Assembly (NCBI GenBank): GCA_944386305.1
Contig: CALXAN010000061.1
Location: forward strand, 1-40,891
Direction of reading: 5' to 3'
DNA: 40,891 nt
Origin: an uncultured Clostridia bacterium
Lineage (GTDB): Bacteria > Bacillota > Clostridia > Oscillospirales > UBA644
The translations under genes were made by a program, and so were the position numbers. Positions 24,386-32,815 of this stretch are shown piece after piece (the first letter of the stretch is position 1; the number at the start of each line of letters is the position of its first letter). The notes beneath the pieces were generated by a model. The model saw only the letters and a program-made list of their open reading frames with translations. It had not been told where the DNA came from and ran no database searches.

Positions 24386-24670
24386 TTAAAGACGAAAATT
24401 TATCCGCGTCATTGCGGCGGCACATTTCTACCTCGGTGTATGCTCGTAGATCTTAAGACAGAAACTTATCCGCGCCGCTGCGGCGGCACATTTCGGTCTC
24501 GGCGTATGCCCGTAGATCTTAAGACAGAAACTTATCCGCGCCGCTGCGGCGGTGTACTTGACATATGTCCCCAGGCCCGCAAAGGCAAAAAAATATCCGC
24601 GTCACGGCGGCGCAGCCTCGGCGTATGCACGTGGATTTTAAGACATAAATTTATCCCTGCCGCTGCGTAT
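24386..24670. repeat. 66-bp tandem repeat, three to four units
   Basis: TTAAGAC-type anchors at 24386 (variant), 24453, 24519 and 24638; units read CTTAAGACAGAAACTTATCC, GCGCCGCTGCGGCGG, CACATTTCGGTCTCGGCG. The period is 22 codons long, so a TTG-started frame (24281-24853) shows a repeat peptide (LKTETYPRRCGG), but no SD supports it. No gene is supported in 24671-25001. Confidence 0.8.
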
Positions 24671-25001
24671 CTGTTTGCAGGCCCGCAAGGGCGAAAATCC
24701 GACGGAGCCGTTTTTCGGCGCGGTTTTAAGCGTGCTGTTTTGCGCGCCGTAGTATTTTGTGCTGCTGCGGCTGATCTTTTCGGGTCGGTATGTGCGCGCC
24801 GAGTCAGCCGCCACGTATTTTGCCCCAATCCCGGCAAGTTTGACACAGGATAGGCTCGGCGGGCGGCCTGGTCATGGTTTAAAAAAGCCTTTGCCGAAAG
24901 GTCAGTTTTTCTGTTAATAATAAGCTTTATCAAAAGATTCGGCGCTCGGCTTTGTACGGGCCGCCGTATTTTAGTTATATTAGTTATAGGAGATATGCAA
25001 T

Positions 25002-25823
25002 ATGAGTGAGAGCTGTACACACAACTGCGGCACCTGCGGCAGCGACTGCCCTTCGCGCAAGCCCGATCTTGCGGAGCTCAACGCTGACTCCAAGGTCAGG
25101 CATGTCATAGGCGTCGTGAGCGGCAAGGGCGGCGTGGGCAAAAGTCTTGTGACTTCGCTGCTGGCTGTTGCGGCACGCCGCCGCGGAAGCAGCGCCGCGA
25201 TAATGGACGCGGACATAACGGGCCCGTCTATCCCGAGGATGTTCGGCCTGCATCAGACTGCGGTAGCCGACGACAAGGGCATATACCCGGCCGAATCGGC
25301 TGCGGGCGTCAAGGTCATGTCGCTTAATCTGCTGGTCGAGGACGAGACCGCTCCGGTTATTTGGCGCGGGCCCGTAATAGGCGGCACCGTCAGGCAGTTT
25401 TGGACCGACGTGGTATGGGGCGACGTGGATTATATGTTCATAGACATGCCGCCGGGAACGGGCGACGTGCCGCTGACCGTCTTTCAGTCCATTCCCGTGG
25501 ACGGCATAGTGGTGGTCGCCTCGCCCCAGGACCTGGTGGGCATGATAGTGGAAAAGGCCGTAAACATGGCCGAGAGAATGAATATTCCTATTATAGGGAT
25601 TATAGAGAATTACAGTTATTTAGAGTGCCCCGACTGCGGCAGGCGCATAAAGGTCTTTGGTGACAGCGGCATAGACGATATCGCCGCCCGTCACGGGCTG
25701 CGCGTGCTTGCGCATATACCTATAGACCCCAGGCTGGCTCAGCTCTGCGACAGGGGCCAAATAGAGCTGTTCGAGGGCGATTTCATGGACGGGGCTGCAG
25801 ACTTTATATTGGCAGAGAAGTAG
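25002..25823 (+). CDS. mrp: Mrp/NBP35-type iron-sulfur cluster carrier ATPase (273 aa)
   Basis: ATP-dependent carrier that loads Fe-S clusters onto target proteins in the cytoplasm; in this setting hydrogenase and Nfn would be natural clients (inference). N-terminal Cys-rich tag C5, C9, C12, C16; deviant Walker A GKGGVGKS (41-48) in VVSGKGGVGKSLVTSLLA; switch MDADITGPSIPRMFG; Walker B-like DYMFIDMPPGTGDVPLTV; C-terminal cluster motif CPDC (C209, C212). The N-terminal Cys tag is typical of NBP35-like clostridial Mrp. SD AGGAG before ATG 25002. Stops with TAG. Oddity: the last ~20 codons are the start of a 283-bp repeated block. Confidence 0.95.
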   Translation: MSESCTHNCGTCGSDCPSRKPDLAELNADSKVRHVIGVVSGKGGVGKSLVTSLLAVAARRRGSSAAIMDADITGPSIPRMFGLHQTAVADDKGIYPAESAAGVKVMSLNLLVEDETAPVIWRGPVIGGTVRQFWTDVVWGDVDYMFIDMPPGTGDVPLTVFQSIPVDGIVVVASPQDLVGMIVEKAVNMAERMNIPIIGIIENYSYLECPDCGRRIKVFGDSGIDDIAARHGLRVLAHIPIDPRLAQLCDRGQIELFEGDFMDGAADFILAEK

Positions 25824-26240
25824 GGGCTTTCGTTTCCGAAATTCAAGATAGTTCTGCAAAAAAAGATATCAGCCGTTCTAATCTCAAACATTATATTGCA
25901 GAGACGCAGAGACCTTTCGTTTCTGAAGCTCAGGACAGTTCTGCAAAAAGATATCAGCTTTTTGAATCTCAAACACGCTCTGCGGCTTGGATTTGTTATT
26001 TCCCCGCGGCGGACAGGGCCGTTAGAATTTCAAGCACGCGCGGATAGAGCTGTTCGAGGGCGATTTCATGGACGGGGCTGCAGAGTTCTGTAAAAAAAGA
26101 TATCAGCCGTTCTAATCTCAAACATTATATTGCAGAGACGCAGAGACCTTTCGTTTCTGAAGCTCAGGACAGTTCTGCAAAAAGATATCAGCCTTTTGAA
26201 TCTCAAACATGCTCTGCGGCTTGGATAGAGCTGTTATTTC
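25761..26240 (+). repeat. 283-bp duplication that includes the end of mrp, with an inner ~80-bp repeat
   Basis: ATAGAGCTGTTCGAGGGCGA and the following TTTCATGGACGGGGCTGCAG occur in mrp at 25761-25800 and again at 26044-26083; a short remnant follows at 26225. Inside, TTTCGTTTCnGAA...AGTTCTGCAAAAA-GATATCAGC...AATCTCAAAC occurs about four times. The second block keeps the codons for IELFEGDFMDGAA but no gene around them. Confidence 0.85.
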
Positions 26241-26328
26241 CCTGCGGCGGATATCGCTTCGGATTTCGCAGACGGGGGATTTATATTGGTTGTTTTGATA
26301 TATCGGCCGAAAGTTTTGATGCGGAATC

Positions 26329-26363
26329 AGAGCCGGGCTGACGCACAGCGTCAGCCCGGCTCT
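26329..26363 (+). terminator. Strong hairpin downstream of mrp
   Basis: A 16-bp perfect stem (26329-26344 with 26348-26363) and a 3-nt loop. The following CAGCTTATTTTAC has only a short T run. Probably the end of the mrp transcription unit, perhaps bidirectional. Confidence 0.6.
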
Positions 26364-27271
26364 CAGCTTATTTTACAGCGGCCGCTTTTTATTCTGTTTT
26401 GCGGCGGCTGCGGTTGTGCCTGCGGCCGCCCCTGTTTCTGCGGTTTTTTCTATCTTGCGCAGCTTTTACAGCTCCTGCGTTCTTTCTTTTCTTGCAAATT
26501 CCCTGTATGGATTTTTTATTTCCCTGCGGGGGAGTCTTTTCTTAGCACATTTCTCGCTTGCATTCTTACATTACGTATTCCCCTGCGGGGCGTTCGATTT
26601 TTTCTTGCAGATTCTCTGCAGAGCTTTTGCATTCATATTCTTCAGCGGGTTCTTTTTTGTTTGCTCCCACGTTCAGCGGCTGGAACGCGTACCCGAAAAC
26701 ACAAAAACGGCGAACACCTGTGCCGCGGAGCGCATTCGGCAGGGTTCGATGAGAGCTTTTTTTGAATTTCCGTTCGGTTCCGCGCATGTGCATGTTCGGG
26801 CGGCGGATTTTTTTGCCGTACGGGAAAAGATGGGCCGTCCGTTAAAAAAACGCAGAGCGCGGCGTGATTTTCTGCTGCGGGGAAGGGGGGGGAGCTGAAA
26901 GTTCGCGGTATCGGCCGCCTGTACACAGACGTAAAAAAGTTAGGATTGTCCCGCGTGCAGGCGCCTGCACGCGGGACGCGGCGCATTGTGAAAAGAGTTC
27001 AGACGTGGATTCGCGGCGGAGGCGGGAGCCGTCCGAACCGCCTCGGCGGACAAAACGACGGGTTATGCCTCGGCTTTTCGGGCGGACGGTATGCCGCCGG
27101 ACTTCCTGTGCGGAAAGGCCGCAGGGGTAGCGGCTTTATACGCGCGCGCCCGTGCGAGATGCAGCGGCTGCGGAAAACGGCGAACGGAGCGCAGCCCGCT
27201 CTTTGAGCGAGCCCGGTTTTCAGCCTCGCATTCGGTTCGAACGCGGCGTGGGCACAGGGTTCGGCGCTTTT
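26364..27271. other. Intergenic stretch without a supported gene
   Basis: Overlapping frames on both strands lack SD signals and domains. Visible: weak repeats TTTCCCTGCGGGG / TTCCCCTGCGGGG near 26520-26600, and a 30-nt perfect palindrome at 26948-26977 (centre GCAGGCGCCTGC). Confidence 0.5.
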
Positions 27272-27556
27272 TTATTTAAACAGGTTCGGAAACGCGCGTT
27301 TGAGCGCGTCGAAGCCTCCGTTTGCGGCCAGCGCCGTAAGCATTCCGTTAAAAAGAATCAGCACGGCGCTGCTCGCGTTGAGCCTGCCTGTAAAATAATA
27401 CGCCGGGTACAGTATAGCTAGCGATATCGCGTAGCTCCATATTTGGGTCGGTATTTTTTTGACGAACCCCAGGTCTTTGGTGAACTGCGTTATCAGCACC
27501 ACCATTGCGAGCGCTCCAGCGAATGTGGCCAAGGTCTGCCAGTCGACGAATTGCAT
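27272..27556 (-). CDS. Phage-type holin (94 aa)
   Basis: Small membrane protein with three hydrophobic segments (about 9-26, 37-55 and 61-79) and the pattern ITQFTKDLGFVKKIPTQIWS, typical of holins in clostridial phage-like elements. The end AANGGFDALKRAFPNLFK is basic. Holins open the cell membrane so that an endolysin can reach the wall. I start at ATG 27556, behind GGAGGTGAAC; a GTG three codons upstream overlaps that SD. It follows an XhlA-like gene by 75 bp. No endolysin or phage structural gene lies next to it, so the pair is a remnant or a domesticated function. Confidence 0.75.
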   Translation of the reverse strand: MQFVDWQTLATFAGALAMVVLITQFTKDLGFVKKIPTQIWSYAISLAILYPAYYFTGRLNASSAVLILFNGMLTALAANGGFDALKRAFPNLFK

Positions 27557-27631
27557 ATGGTTCACCTCCGTTTTTCTTGATATTGCTCTCTTCGGCGGCC
27601 GCGCCTGAGCGGCAGTGAGCCGTGCGCGCGG

Positions 27632-27925
27632 CTATCCTGCGGACAGCATTCCTATCAGGAATGTTACCACGGCGCCTGCCAGCGCCGTGATTATCGCCGC
27701 GATTATCTGCTGGATCCGCCGTTTCGGCGCTGCGTCTATTTCTTCAAGCTTGCGCTCGTGGCGCGCTATCTGCTCTTCGGTGTGCTCCAGGTCGTTGGAC
27801 AGCGTTATCAGCGTCTCCTTTACTTCCCTGAGCTCGTCGTCCGATTCTTTGAGCTCGGCCAGGTCGCGCTCGATTGTCTTGAGTCTCTGTTCGCATCGCT
27901 CGGCGAATAAATATATGTCTTCCAT
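27632..27925 (-). CDS. XhlA-like coiled-coil protein with C-terminal membrane helix (97 aa)
   Basis: Residues about 5-68 form a charged coiled coil (CEQRLKTIERDLAELKESDD, LSNDLEHTEEQIARHERKLE). A basic RR precedes one membrane helix at about 73-95 (IIAAIITALAGAVVTFLIGM). This layout matches XhlA-type proteins that accompany holins in phage lysis cassettes. SD AAGGAGGCC precedes ATG 27925. Located directly upstream of the holin gene on the same strand, likely one transcript. The family call rests on architecture and partner rather than on a clear motif. Confidence 0.7.
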   Translation of the reverse strand: MEDIYLFAERCEQRLKTIERDLAELKESDDELREVKETLITLSNDLEHTEEQIARHERKLEEIDAAPKRRIQQIIAAIITALAGAVVTFLIGMLSAG

Positions 27926-28294
27926 AGCGGCCTCCTTTCCTTTTGTGCGTCCGCAGCTATATAATACACTTTAAACCGGACAATCCGTGTCCTGTTAAGA
28001 AAAAAAACATACCGCGCGGCGGCCTGAAAAAAAGAGGCGCCTTAAGCGTCGATGTTCTTAAAGTCTGCAGTCCCCCCCCCCGAGTCAGAACCGCCGCGCC
28101 GAAACCGCGGTCCGCTGTCTGAGGCCGTATACAGCTGCGCCGAAGGATATTTTCACGGTCTGCCTGAGAATATTTCAGACTTACAGTTTTTGTCTTCCGC
28201 CGTGCGCCTGCATATTTTTATCGCGGTGCGTGCGGGATCTTTCGGGAATTTTGCGGCTTTTTGCCCCAGGCTGTTCGGATCGGCGCAGGCCGCC
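27926..28294. other. Intergenic stretch with a C10 tract
   Basis: No supported gene. A run of ten C lies at 28072-28081, near the start of an SD-less frame (28052-28387). Confidence 0.5.
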
Positions 28295-28323
28295 TTGACA
28301 GGTGCGGAAAACTGTGTTATAAT
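28295..28323 (+). promoter_or_regulatory. Consensus sigma-A promoter of pnuC
   Basis: TTGACA (28295-28300), 17 bp, TATAAT (28318-28323), fully consensus. Transcription should start near 28330. Confidence 0.92.
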
Positions 28324-28329
28324 ACTCCA

Positions 28330-28428
28330 AACTAATCTGCCACCGGGCAGCAAAAGAATGCATCGGGCATTCGCCGCACATCGTTAGGTCTTGGAAGATG
28401 TGCGTGCGGGTGCCCGTTTTTTGTAGGA
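28330..28428 (+). promoter_or_regulatory. pnuC leader with terminator and competing hairpin (attenuator)
   Basis: Between promoter and RBS lies a complete intrinsic terminator: left arm 28364-28382, right arm 28397-28416 (19 pairs with one bulged T and two G-U), then TTTTTT. A second hairpin, GAATGC (28356-28361) with GCATTC (28367-28372), uses bases of the terminator's left arm, so the two exclude each other. A small hairpin CTGCC/GGCAG (28337-28350) precedes. This is the layout of a transcription attenuator or small riboswitch. I cannot match it to TPP, FMN, preQ1 or known NAD-linked aptamers by eye. Confidence 0.75.
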
Positions 28429-28438
28429 GATGAGGAAG

Positions 28439-29134
28439 ATGAAAAAAGGAAGTTTTGCTTTTTCCAAAGCGGAAATCGCCCTTTGGTCAGGTTCGGTGCT
28501 GCTGATAACGGCGTCCTATTTTGTGTTCGGCGCTCAGAGCCTGCTGACTCTCGCGGCTTCGCTGGTGGGCACTACCGCGCTGATATTCAACGCCAAGGGC
28601 TACCCGTTGGGGCAGGTGCTGATGATAGTGTTCAGCCTTATGTACGGAGCCATATCGCTGGGCTTCGCCTATTACGGAGAGATGATAACCTATCTGGGCA
28701 TGAGCGCGCCCATGGCCGTGTTTTCGCTGGTGTCGTGGCTCAGGCACCCCTTCGAGCGCGGCAAAGCCGAAGTGCGCGTCAACCGCATCTCCGCGGCGGA
28801 GGCGGGGCTGATGTTCGTGCTCTGCGCAGGTGTGACAGCGGCGTTTTATTTTATATTGGAGGCCCTTGGCACCGCGAATTTAGTGCCCTCCACCGTGTCT
28901 GTCGCCACGAGCTTTTTGGCCGCGTACCTGACGTTCAGGCGCAGCCCGTTTTTCGCGCTGGCCTACGCCGCGAACGACGCGGTGCTCATAGTGCTGTGGG
29001 TCATGGCCGCGATGAGCGATGCGTCTTATGTGTCGGTGGTGGTATGTTTCGCGGCGTTTCTTGTAAATGATTTATACGGCTTCTTTAACTGGCGCCGTAT
29101 GCAGCGCCGCCAGTCCGCCGTCTCCGCGCTTTAG
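28439..29134 (+). CDS. pnuC: PnuC-family vitamin transporter (231 aa)
   Basis: Membrane protein with about seven hydrophobic helices, of the PnuC family (NR/NMN uptake; relatives PnuT for thiamine and PnuX for riboflavin). Family marks: LVGTTALIFNAKGYPLGQVL, FSLMYGAISLGFAYYGEM, AAYLTFRRSPFFALAYAAND and the end VNDLYGFFNWRRM. I use the ATG at 28439 (AGGAG nine bases upstream); an ATG three codons earlier touches the SD. The substrate is not certain: no phosphorylating kinase gene (nadR-like or thiamine pyrophosphokinase) is next to it, and the leader fits no vitamin riboswitch I recognise. Single gene behind an attenuator. Stops with TAG. Confidence 0.9.
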   Translation: MKKGSFAFSKAEIALWSGSVLLITASYFVFGAQSLLTLAASLVGTTALIFNAKGYPLGQVLMIVFSLMYGAISLGFAYYGEMITYLGMSAPMAVFSLVSWLRHPFERGKAEVRVNRISAAEAGLMFVLCAGVTAAFYFILEALGTANLVPSTVSVATSFLAAYLTFRRSPFFALAYAANDAVLIVLWVMAAMSDASYVSVVVCFAAFLVNDLYGFFNWRRMQRRQSAVSAL

Positions 29135-29584
29135 ACTGCCGAAAGAAGAGTAAAAAATATAGCAGTTATCCTGCTGTTTTGTGCCTTGAGCGAAAGCGCA
29201 TTGAGATACAGAGTATGCAGACGGGGGATATTCGCGGACAGAAGCAAAAAGCTTATGGGAATACGGAAAAACGGTAGAGTTTGGCTGCAGGCTGGAAACG
29301 GTTGTTTTAAGATAAAAAATTACTTTCTGAGCCTTATACTGTGCGGTGCGGCGCAGCCTCTTTCTGCGGATCTGTGTTTTTTCCTCAATTATGCGTAAAA
29401 CGGGAGTAATCGTACTTGCCGGTGAAAGGTTTTGCCTGATTTTTGCGGGTGTTTTTGGTAATTTTTTCGACAAAAAAGGTCTTGCAAATCAGAGGGAATT
29501 ATGGTAGTATAATAGTGCAATACAGAAAAAAGGTCTGAGTGCGGCGCGCTCCGTGCACGGGCCGGATGAAAGGACGTATAGACA
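29135..29584. other. Intergenic stretch upstream of the surface protein
   Basis: No supported gene. A TATAAT (29508-29513) with a distant TTGCAA (29482-29487, 20 bp) is the only promoter-like signal towards 29585. A small hairpin AGCAG/CTGCT followed by GTTTTG (near 29160-29182) may end pnuC. Confidence 0.4.
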
Positions 29585-31765
29585 GTGAATCGAAGAAAGA
29601 ACAAAATTTGGGCCTGCCTGTTGTCCGTCGTGATGATAGTCAGCCTTCTGCCCGCCGCGGCGTTTGCGTTGGACGGCGACGGCACGAGCGACAGCCCTTA
29701 CCTGGTCGGCACCGAAGCTGAGCTGAGAGAGGCGATCGCTTTGGACAATGCATATATCCAGCTGACTGCGGACATCGAGCTGCAGAGCCACCTGGAAATA
29801 AGCAAATCCGTCACCATCATAGGCACGAACGGGACGGACAACCGGCAGATAAACAATAAGATAGTATATGTCAGCGGAGACGGCATTACGGTCAATTTTA
29901 CTAATGTCGATTTCTCGCGCACTTCCGGCAACTGTTTGTTGGTTGTAGGGCGGAATATGGCCCAAACCGCCGCTTCTTCCCCCACGGTCGTGCTGGAGGG
30001 CTGCAATATATCCAGCACTTCCAGCAACACGAACGGCACCGTTAACTTTACGGGCGGCTCGTTGACCATGACTGACAGCTCCGTGTCGGGCGCTCCCTAC
30101 GGTATTATATTAAACGGTCTGTTAAATAATTCTCCCATAGCGGGCGATGTGTCCCGCACGCTTGTCCTGACCGATACGGATGTGACGAGCAGCGCCGCGA
30201 ACGGCGGCAAGGCCATAATCACCAATGTCGGCACAAAAAGCGGCGACACGATTTCCGTAACGGGCGGCACGCTTTCCGGCTGGAACGCGTTTACGTTTAT
30301 GGGCTCCGGCGTGCGGACTACGCTGACCGACGTGACGATTGAGTGCGAAAATCCTTATTCCAGCGGACAGAACAATTACGGCGCCATAGTTTTCGGCGCT
30401 TCCAGCGACAATGACCTTATTTACGGCAACTCCGTTACCGTAAACGGCGGGTCCGTTACCTGCGCGGGCAACGGTACCAGCTCTTCCAATGAGTATGTCG
30501 CCAGCTTTTACAATACTGACAATACCTTGAGCTTTTCCGGTACGGAAATCAGCGCAAGCGGGAATACGAGCGAGGCGTTTTTCATCTACAGCTTCGTTAC
30601 GTCCTCCAGTTCTCCCTATGCGGCCTACAGGCCCGGCGACGCCGAGCCCGTCACTCTTGACGGCGTAAGCTTCAATGGCTTTATGATAGAGGCCGCCGGC
30701 GAGAAGTTTATAAATATCTACAGCTCCCTTGCCGAGGCGGTAAGCGCCGCAGAGGCCGGCAATACCGTCGTCCTGGGCCAGGATACGGCTGAAAATGTAA
30801 CTGTCGATAAGGATATCGTCATAGATTTCAACGGCAAAACCGCCGACGGCGTAGTTCCTGCCGACGGCAGCGTGCTTGTATACGACAAGGACGAGCAAAC
30901 CGTTTCTCAGGTTGAGCCCGAGAACCTTTCCGAGGCCGTTTCGATAGATGAGTTCGGCTTCAAGGCCGACGCTTCCGATGCAGCCGCTGCGATAAACGAA
31001 GCTCTCGGTAACGGTACTGTGTCCGACTGCGACGACAATACGGCGTATATTGTGCTGAGCAATCGCGTAAAGGGCGACCTTACCGTGCGCGTAACCAAGG
31101 GCGACCAGGCCGTCTATACCGAGACTCTGACAGATGCGGCCAGCGCCAAGACGGTTTACTTTACCTTTGAGCCGGACGGAGGCTCCGCGGCGCAGCTGCC
31201 CATAGCCGCAGGCGAGTACAAGGTCGAGCTTATGGCGGGCGATATTGTGGTAGCTTCCGCGACCTTAAAGATATATGAAGTGCGTTTCGACGCAGACGGC
31301 AATGTGACTTCGGGCGGTTTCTTTATGCTCGATGACGTCGCTTCTGCCTCAACGCCTGCCGACCCCTCCAAAGAGGGCTATGTGTTTAAGGGCTGGGGCG
31401 AAGCTGTGACGGACGATACTGCCTGCACCGTTACCTACACGGCGCAGTGGGAAGAGGAGCCTACCGATCCCGATCCCGAGGATCCCACAGATCCCGATCC
31501 TGAAGATCCCACAGATCCCGATCCCGAGGATCCCACGGATCCCGATCCTGAAGATCCCACGGATCCTGATCCCGAGGATCCCACAGATCCCGATCCTGAG
31601 GATCCCACAGATCCTGATCCCGAGGATCCCTCCGACACTGATGACGATACGGATTCTCCCGGCACGGCCGACAGCGCAGAGCTTTGGATTTGGGCTTCGC
31701 TGACGCTTGTTTGCGCAGGCGCTGTTATTACCCTGACAGTTAGGCGCAGAAAGCAGACTGTATAA
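29585..31765 (+). CDS. Large surface protein with beta-helix, InlB-type repeat and (TDPDPEDP)7 linker (726 aa)
   Basis: Probably cell-surface adhesin or polymer-interacting protein. GTG start at 29585 with AAAGGA upstream. Signal peptide 1-28 (ACLLSVVMIVSLLPAAAFA). About 35-400 is Ser/Thr/Asn/Gly-rich with repeated short strands (TVVLEGCNIS, SLTMTDSSVS, TLVLTDTDVT, ISVTGGTLSG), a right-handed parallel beta-helix pattern. A second beta-rich part covers 400-565. An InlB/Listeria-Bacteroides-type repeat (about 567-625) ends in YVFKGWGEAVTDDTACTVTY and TAQW. Seven TDPDPEDP units (627-682) lead to SPGTADSAELWIW, a degenerate sortase-like site, a membrane segment (about 700-718) and RRRKQ. Partner and ligand unknown. 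It has a good terminator. Confidence 0.85.
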   Translation: MNRRKNKIWACLLSVVMIVSLLPAAAFALDGDGTSDSPYLVGTEAELREAIALDNAYIQLTADIELQSHLEISKSVTIIGTNGTDNRQINNKIVYVSGDGITVNFTNVDFSRTSGNCLLVVGRNMAQTAASSPTVVLEGCNISSTSSNTNGTVNFTGGSLTMTDSSVSGAPYGIILNGLLNNSPIAGDVSRTLVLTDTDVTSSAANGGKAIITNVGTKSGDTISVTGGTLSGWNAFTFMGSGVRTTLTDVTIECENPYSSGQNNYGAIVFGASSDNDLIYGNSVTVNGGSVTCAGNGTSSSNEYVASFYNTDNTLSFSGTEISASGNTSEAFFIYSFVTSSSSPYAAYRPGDAEPVTLDGVSFNGFMIEAAGEKFINIYSSLAEAVSAAEAGNTVVLGQDTAENVTVDKDIVIDFNGKTADGVVPADGSVLVYDKDEQTVSQVEPENLSEAVSIDEFGFKADASDAAAAINEALGNGTVSDCDDNTAYIVLSNRVKGDLTVRVTKGDQAVYTETLTDAASAKTVYFTFEPDGGSAAQLPIAAGEYKVELMAGDIVVASATLKIYEVRFDADGNVTSGGFFMLDDVASASTPADPSKEGYVFKGWGEAVTDDTACTVTYTAQWEEEPTDPDPEDPTDPDPEDPTDPDPEDPTDPDPEDPTDPDPEDPTDPDPEDPTDPDPEDPSDTDDDTDSPGTADSAELWIWASLTLVCAGAVITLTVRRRKQTV
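31463..31630 (+). repeat. Seven in-frame 24-bp units coding TDPDPEDP
   Basis: Units of type ACnGATCCnGATCCnGAnGA + TCCC follow each other without gap. Frame-keeping unit length means copy-number changes would only alter the length of the acidic wall-spanning stalk. Confidence 0.92.
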
Positions 31766-31788
31766 AGTATTATAGTTAAATCATACAA

Positions 31789-31830
31789 ACAGGCGCCGCA
31801 TAAATGTGCGGCGCCTGTCTTTGCTTTTTT
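31789..31830 (+). terminator. Terminator of the large surface protein gene
   Basis: A 12-bp stem ACAGGCGCCGCA (31789-31800) with TGCGGCGCCTGT (31807-31818), loop 6 nt, then CTTTGCTTTTTTT. Confidence 0.9.
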
Positions 31831-31954
31831 TATGTCTGAAAAGTAATCTCATGGAGGCAGAGAAAAAAACGAAAGGACAGCCCTCATGAAGCCATGAAAG
31901 ATAAGCCGCCGGAACCCGAAAGGAATAATCCCTATGCGTACAAGGGGCAATACT

Positions 31955-32577
31955 AAGCTGCCGAACGACGAACCCGATATGGCTTTAAGCGGCTGATTAT
32001 CTGCGTTAAAATCCGAAAGGATCCCTTGTCCGCACAAAATCCGTCTGCTTAAAACCCACCGAAAAGAGACGAATTTTTACCTTTGCAGTCTTGCGGGGTT
32101 ATTCTCCTTTGTAGATCTGCGGGGGGTGTACGTTAAAGATACCGAAGCGCATTTTTTTCGGCATATTTTGTTCGACTCCCGGCAGCTTGGCTGCCGAAAA
32201 CCGAACCCGATATGGTTTTAAGCGGATGATTTTCGTGTGTACAGCGTTTTAATCAGAAAAGGATGTTTTTGTCCCTTGTCCGCACAAAAATCCGCCCGCT
32301 TAAAACTGCACGCACCGAAAAAACAGCGAAGAGAGATAATTTGCAGACCTGGCGTCAAAGACGCTTATTTTTTTCGGCATATCGTATACATCTCCCGGCA
32401 GCTTAAGCTGCCGGGAGATGTATACAGTATTCTGATTTGGCGCACGCACTGCGTTATATTAATCCGAAAGAATCGACCGCCCAATAATTTGCTCCCGAAA
32501 AGCGGTGCCTTTCGCCTTCTGCGGACGTACGTCAAAGACGCAGCGGCATATTTTTGGCATATTTACTGCCTTAAGCT
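31955..32577 (+). repeat. Three head-to-tail units of the dispersed palindrome-bounded repeat (copies D, E, F)
   Basis: Copies at about 31955-32188, 32189-32404 and 32405-32577, with the same motif order as at 8875-9403 (TCCGAAAG, CTTGTCCGCACAAAA, CGTCAAAGACGC, TTCGGCATAT). The E/F junction is a perfect 42-nt palindrome (32384-32425, centre CAGCTTAAGCTG). Directly upstream a 20-codon frame from ATG 31893 (MKDKPPEPERNNPYAYKGQY) ends at the array; I cannot name it. No supported gene lies in 31831-32800. Confidence 0.8.
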
Positions 32578-32780
32578 AACCCCCGAAAGAGCTGAAACTT
32601 TCGTATGTATGAACAATGCCATAGTCGGCATGAGGTCTGTCTGCTTTAAAAAAAATATTTTAGGTCTTCGGCTGCGCTCAGGCGATGCTTGTATTTCTGC
32701 GCCTGTTAACGGGCGGCGTTTTATCGAGACGGGGGTTAATTGGTGAGAATCCCGCAGGCGCGGAACGATAAATAATGAGT

Positions 32781-32815
32781 AAAAAGCAGGCGGACTGTTT
32801 TTACTCCGCCTGCTT
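32781..32815 (-). terminator. Terminator overlapping the end of the flavodoxin gene
   Basis: On the minus strand AGCAGGCGGA pairs with TCCGCCTGCT, then TTTTTA. The stop codon (32801-32803) lies in the loop, so the last sense codons form the left arm. Confidence 0.9.

Noticed and set aside
26286..26898. Plus-strand frames after mrp
   Set aside because: Two overlapping frames have no SD, no domain and follow a strong hairpin; composition effect.
28052..28387. Gene across the C10 tract
   Set aside because: No SD, and it overlaps the consensus pnuC promoter and attenuator.
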